5,953 nucleotides of DNA from an uncultured Burkholderiales bacterium. GTDB taxonomy: Bacteria > Pseudomonadota > Gammaproteobacteria > Burkholderiales > Burkholderiaceae_E. Each line of letters starts with the position of its first letter. The stretch's first letter is position 1. The stretch lies in NCBI GenBank assembly GCA_903898725.1, contig CAIUGQ010000725.1, forward strand, positions 1-5,953. The letters are read 5' to 3'. The translations under genes and the position numbers were made by a program. The notes beneath the pieces were generated by a model. It was not told the origin of the DNA. It did not search any database and was given only the letters and a program-made list of their open reading frames with translations. This document shows positions 3,300 through 5,953 of this stretch, piece by piece.

Positions 3300-5953
3300 A
3301 TGATGAAGGAATTCAATTCCAGCTCGTACCTGTTCGGCGGCAACGCGCCGTACGTAGAGGAACTGTACGAGTCCTACCTGAACAACCCCGGCTCGGTTCC
3401 CGAGCAGTGGCGGACGTACTTCGACACCATGCAGATGGTGCCGGCCGCCGACGGGAACCCTCAGACGCCCGACGTCGCGCACGCCCCGATCGTCCAGTCC
3501 TTCGCCGAACGCGCGAAGGAGGGCACGCTGCAGCCGCGCGTGATGGGCGGTGACGCTGCCGCGGCTCGCAAGCAGGTCTACGTTCAGCAGCTGGTGGCGG
3601 CCTACCGCTTCCTCGGCTCGCGCTGGGCCGACCTCGATCCGCTCAAGCGCCAGGAGCGCCCGCAGATCCCCGAGCTCGAGACCGCGTTCTACGACTTCAC
3701 CGAAGGCGACCACGCGAACATCTACTCGGCGGCCAACACCTTCTTCGGCTTCGACAGCGCGCCGCTGCGTGACCTGCTCCGTGCGCTGCGCGAGACCTAC
3801 TGCGGCACCATCGGCGCCGAGTTCATGTACATCACCGATCCGGCCCAGAAGCGCTGGATCCAGGAACGCCTCGAGAGCACGCGCGCCAAGCCGAAGTTCT
3901 CGGCCGAGAAGAAGAAGCGGATCCTCGAGCGGCTGACCGCCGCAGAGGGCCTCGAGAAGTACCTGCACACCCGCTACGTCGGCCAGAAGCGCTTCTCGCT
4001 CGAGGGCGGCGAGAGCTTCATCGCGTCGATGGACGAGGTGGTGCAGCACGGCGGCACGCAAGGCATCCAGGAGTTCGTGATCGGCATGGCCCACCGCGGT
4101 CGCCTGAACGTCCTGGTGAACACGCTCGGCAAGGGCCCGAAGGACCTGTTCGCCGAGTTCGAGGGCCAGCACGCCGACGACCTGCCTTCGGGCGACGTCA
4201 AGTACCACCAGGGCTTCTCGAGCGACGTCTCGACCCCCGGCGGTCCGGTCCACCTCTCGCTGGCGTTCAACCCCTCGCACCTCGAGATCGTGAACCCGGT
4301 GGTCGAGGGCTCGACTCGCGCGCGGCAGGACCGGCGCGGCGACGAGGACGGCTCGCAGGTGCTGCCGGTGATCGTCCACGGCGACGCGGCCTTCGCCGGC
4401 CAGGGCGTCGTGATGGAGACGCTGAACCTCGCCCAGACCCGCGGCTACGGCACCGGCGGTACGGTCCACATCGTCATCAACAACCAGATCGGCTTCACCA
4501 CCTCCGATCCGCGCGACTCCCGCTCGACGATCTACTGCTCCGACGTCGTCAAGATGATCGAGGCGCCGGTGTTCCACGTGAACGGCGACGACCCCGAAGC
4601 GGTGGTCTTCGCGACCCAGATCGCGATGGACTTCCGCAAGCAGTTCGGCAAGGACGTGGTGGTGGACATCGTCTGCTTCCGCAAGCTCGGCCACAACGAG
4701 CAGGACACGCCGGCGCTGACCCAGCCGCTGATGTACAAGAAGATCGGCCAGCACCCGGGCACCCGCAAGCTGTATGCGGACCGCCTCGAGGCGCAGGGCG
4801 TGCTCAAGGCCGGTGACGGCGACGCGATGGTCAAGGGGTTCCGCGCCGCGATGGACGCGGGGCGCCACACGGCCGATCCGGTGATCTCGAACTTCAAGAG
4901 CAAGTTCGCGGTCGACTGGATGCCGTTCCTGAACCGCAAGTGGACCGACAGCGCGGACACCGCGGTGCCGATGGCCGAACTGCGCCGCCTCGCCGAGAAG
5001 ATCACCACCACGCCCGACACGCTGAAGCTGCACCCGCTGGTCGAGAAGGTCGTGGCGGACCGCCGGGCGATGGGCCACGGCGACCTGGCGCTCGACTGGG
5101 GCATGGGTGAGCACATGGCCTACGCCACGCTGCTCGCCTCGGGCTACGCGGTGCGCCTGTCCGGCCAGGATGCGGGCCGCGGCACCTTCACCCACCGGCA
5201 TTCGGTGCTGCACGACCAGAACCGCGAGCGCTGGGATTCGGGCTACTTCATTCCGCTCGAGCATGTCGGCGACAACCAGGGCCGGTTCACCGTCATCGAT
5301 TCCGTGCTGTCCGAGGAGGCGGTGCTCGCCTTCGAGTTCGGCTATGCGACCGCCGAGCCCAATGCGCTGGTCATCTGGGAGGCGCAGTTCGGCGACTTCG
5401 TCAACGGCGCTCAGGTCGTCATCGACCAGTTCATCTCGTCGGCCGAGACCAAGTGGGGCCGTGCCTGCGGCCTGACGATGATGCTGCCGCACGGCTACGA
5501 GGGGCAGGGCCCCGAGCACTCGTCGGCGCGGCTCGAGCGCTTCCTGCAGCTGTGCGCCGAGCACAACATGCAGGTCTGCCAGCCGACCACGCCCGCGCAG
5601 ATCTTCCACCTGCTGCGCCGGCAGATGATCCGGACCTTCCGCAAGCCGCTGGTCATCATGACCCCGAAGTCGCTGCTGCGGAACAAGGAGGCCGTCTCGC
5701 CGCTGCAGGACCTGGCGCGCGGCGGCTTCCAGACCGTGATCCCCGACACCACCGCGGACCTCGACGCCAAGGCGGTGAAGAAGGTCGTGCTGTGCACCGG
5801 CAAGGTGTACTACGACCTGCTGATCGCCCGGCGCGAGCGCGAGCTCCGCGACGTCGCGCTGCTGCGCGTCGAGCAGCTCTATCCGTTCCCGCACAAGGCG
5901 CTCGAGGCCGAGCTCAAGAAGGACCCGGCACTCACGCAGGTGGTCTGGTGCCA
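3300..5953 (+). CDS. sucA: 2-oxoglutarate dehydrogenase E1 component (3' end beyond window)
   Basis: 884 codons are present with no stop; about 60-70 C-terminal residues should lie beyond the edge (E. coli SucA has 933). E1 uses thiamine diphosphate to decarboxylate 2-oxoglutarate and succinylate the lipoyl groups of SucB in the OGDH complex. Visible in order: the N-terminal E1o segment SSSYLFGGNAPYVEELY (7-23); MAHRGRLN with His265; the ThDP/Mg motif from G361-D362-A to N394-N395; GHNE (464-467); the pyrimidine-binding domain beginning near WGMGEHMAYATLL with Glu604; SGQDAGRGTFTHRH (621-634); PHGYEGQGPEHSSARLERF (730-748); and the C-terminal domain with VEQLYPFPHK (857-866). The sequence breaks off in VVWCQ, matching E. 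coli DFVWCQEEP. Start ATG at 3300 has a good ribosome binding site. sucB and lpd are expected downstream (also called odhA-odhB-odhL in this group). No frameshift was seen on translation. Confidence 0.98.
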   Translation, partial: MMKEFNSSSYLFGGNAPYVEELYESYLNNPGSVPEQWRTYFDTMQMVPAADGNPQTPDVAHAPIVQSFAERAKEGTLQPRVMGGDAAAARKQVYVQQLVAAYRFLGSRWADLDPLKRQERPQIPELETAFYDFTEGDHANIYSAANTFFGFDSAPLRDLLRALRETYCGTIGAEFMYITDPAQKRWIQERLESTRAKPKFSAEKKKRILERLTAAEGLEKYLHTRYVGQKRFSLEGGESFIASMDEVVQHGGTQGIQEFVIGMAHRGRLNVLVNTLGKGPKDLFAEFEGQHADDLPSGDVKYHQGFSSDVSTPGGPVHLSLAFNPSHLEIVNPVVEGSTRARQDRRGDEDGSQVLPVIVHGDAAFAGQGVVMETLNLAQTRGYGTGGTVHIVINNQIGFTTSDPRDSRSTIYCSDVVKMIEAPVFHVNGDDPEAVVFATQIAMDFRKQFGKDVVVDIVCFRKLGHNEQDTPALTQPLMYKKIGQHPGTRKLYADRLEAQGVLKAGDGDAMVKGFRAAMDAGRHTADPVISNFKSKFAVDWMPFLNRKWTDSADTAVPMAELRRLAEKITTTPDTLKLHPLVEKVVADRRAMGHGDLALDWGMGEHMAYATLLASGYAVRLSGQDAGRGTFTHRHSVLHDQNRERWDSGYFIPLEHVGDNQGRFTVIDSVLSEEAVLAFEFGYATAEPNALVIWEAQFGDFVNGAQVVIDQFISSAETKWGRACGLTMMLPHGYEGQGPEHSSARLERFLQLCAEHNMQVCQPTTPAQIFHLLRRQMIRTFRKPLVIMTPKSLLRNKEAVSPLQDLARGGFQTVIPDTTADLDAKAVKKVVLCTGKVYYDLLIARRERELRDVALLRVEQLYPFPHKALEAELKKDPALTQVVWC

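Noticed and set aside
3141..5894. A 917-codon open frame antisense to sucA
   Set aside because: It mirrors sucA codons in a high-GC genome where antisense stops are rare. Its translation is a low-complexity mix of Arg, Val, Leu, His, Asp and Ala with no recognisable domain, while the plus strand is clearly SucA.

Overview
The window is a high-GC stretch of a TCA-cycle gene cluster, most likely from a betaproteobacterium of the order Burkholderiales. The order sdhB - sdhE - gltA - sucA is the one I know from that group, and the SucA and citrate synthase sequences read like Burkholderiales versions (for example SucA begins MMKEFNSSSYLFGGNAPYVE). Assignment below order level is not possible from this window.

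Layout. Bases 1-111 are the last 36 codons of sdhB (succinate dehydrogenase iron-sulfur subunit). Bases 140-430 are sdhE (flavinylation/assembly factor). Bases 512-1819 are a complete gltA (type II citrate synthase). A strong intrinsic terminator at 1862-1889 ends this rightward unit. Bases 1955-2992 hold a leftward gene for a PAS plus histidine-kinase-type ATPase protein that has no visible DHp/phosphoacceptor domain. A 307-bp divergent intergenic region (2993-3299) holds candidate control elements, and sucA (2-oxoglutarate dehydrogenase E1) runs from 3300 off the right edge, lacking about 60-70 C-terminal residues.

How they work together. Citrate synthase feeds the oxidative branch of the cycle, SucA starts the 2-oxoglutarate dehydrogenase reaction, and SdhB with SdhE serve succinate dehydrogenase. 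The leftward kinase-like gene splits the cluster into two transcription units, sdh-sdhE-gltA and sucA onward, and shares its upstream region with sucA.

The main items worth a second look are: the kinase-like protein lacking its phosphoacceptor region; its antisense position inside a conserved metabolic cluster; a degenerate 14-bp tandem repeat over its stop codon; an 8-bp-arm inverted repeat just upstream of a candidate sucA promoter; and paired hairpins in the sucA leader. I see no tRNA, rRNA, CRISPR array, insertion sequence or phage gene.
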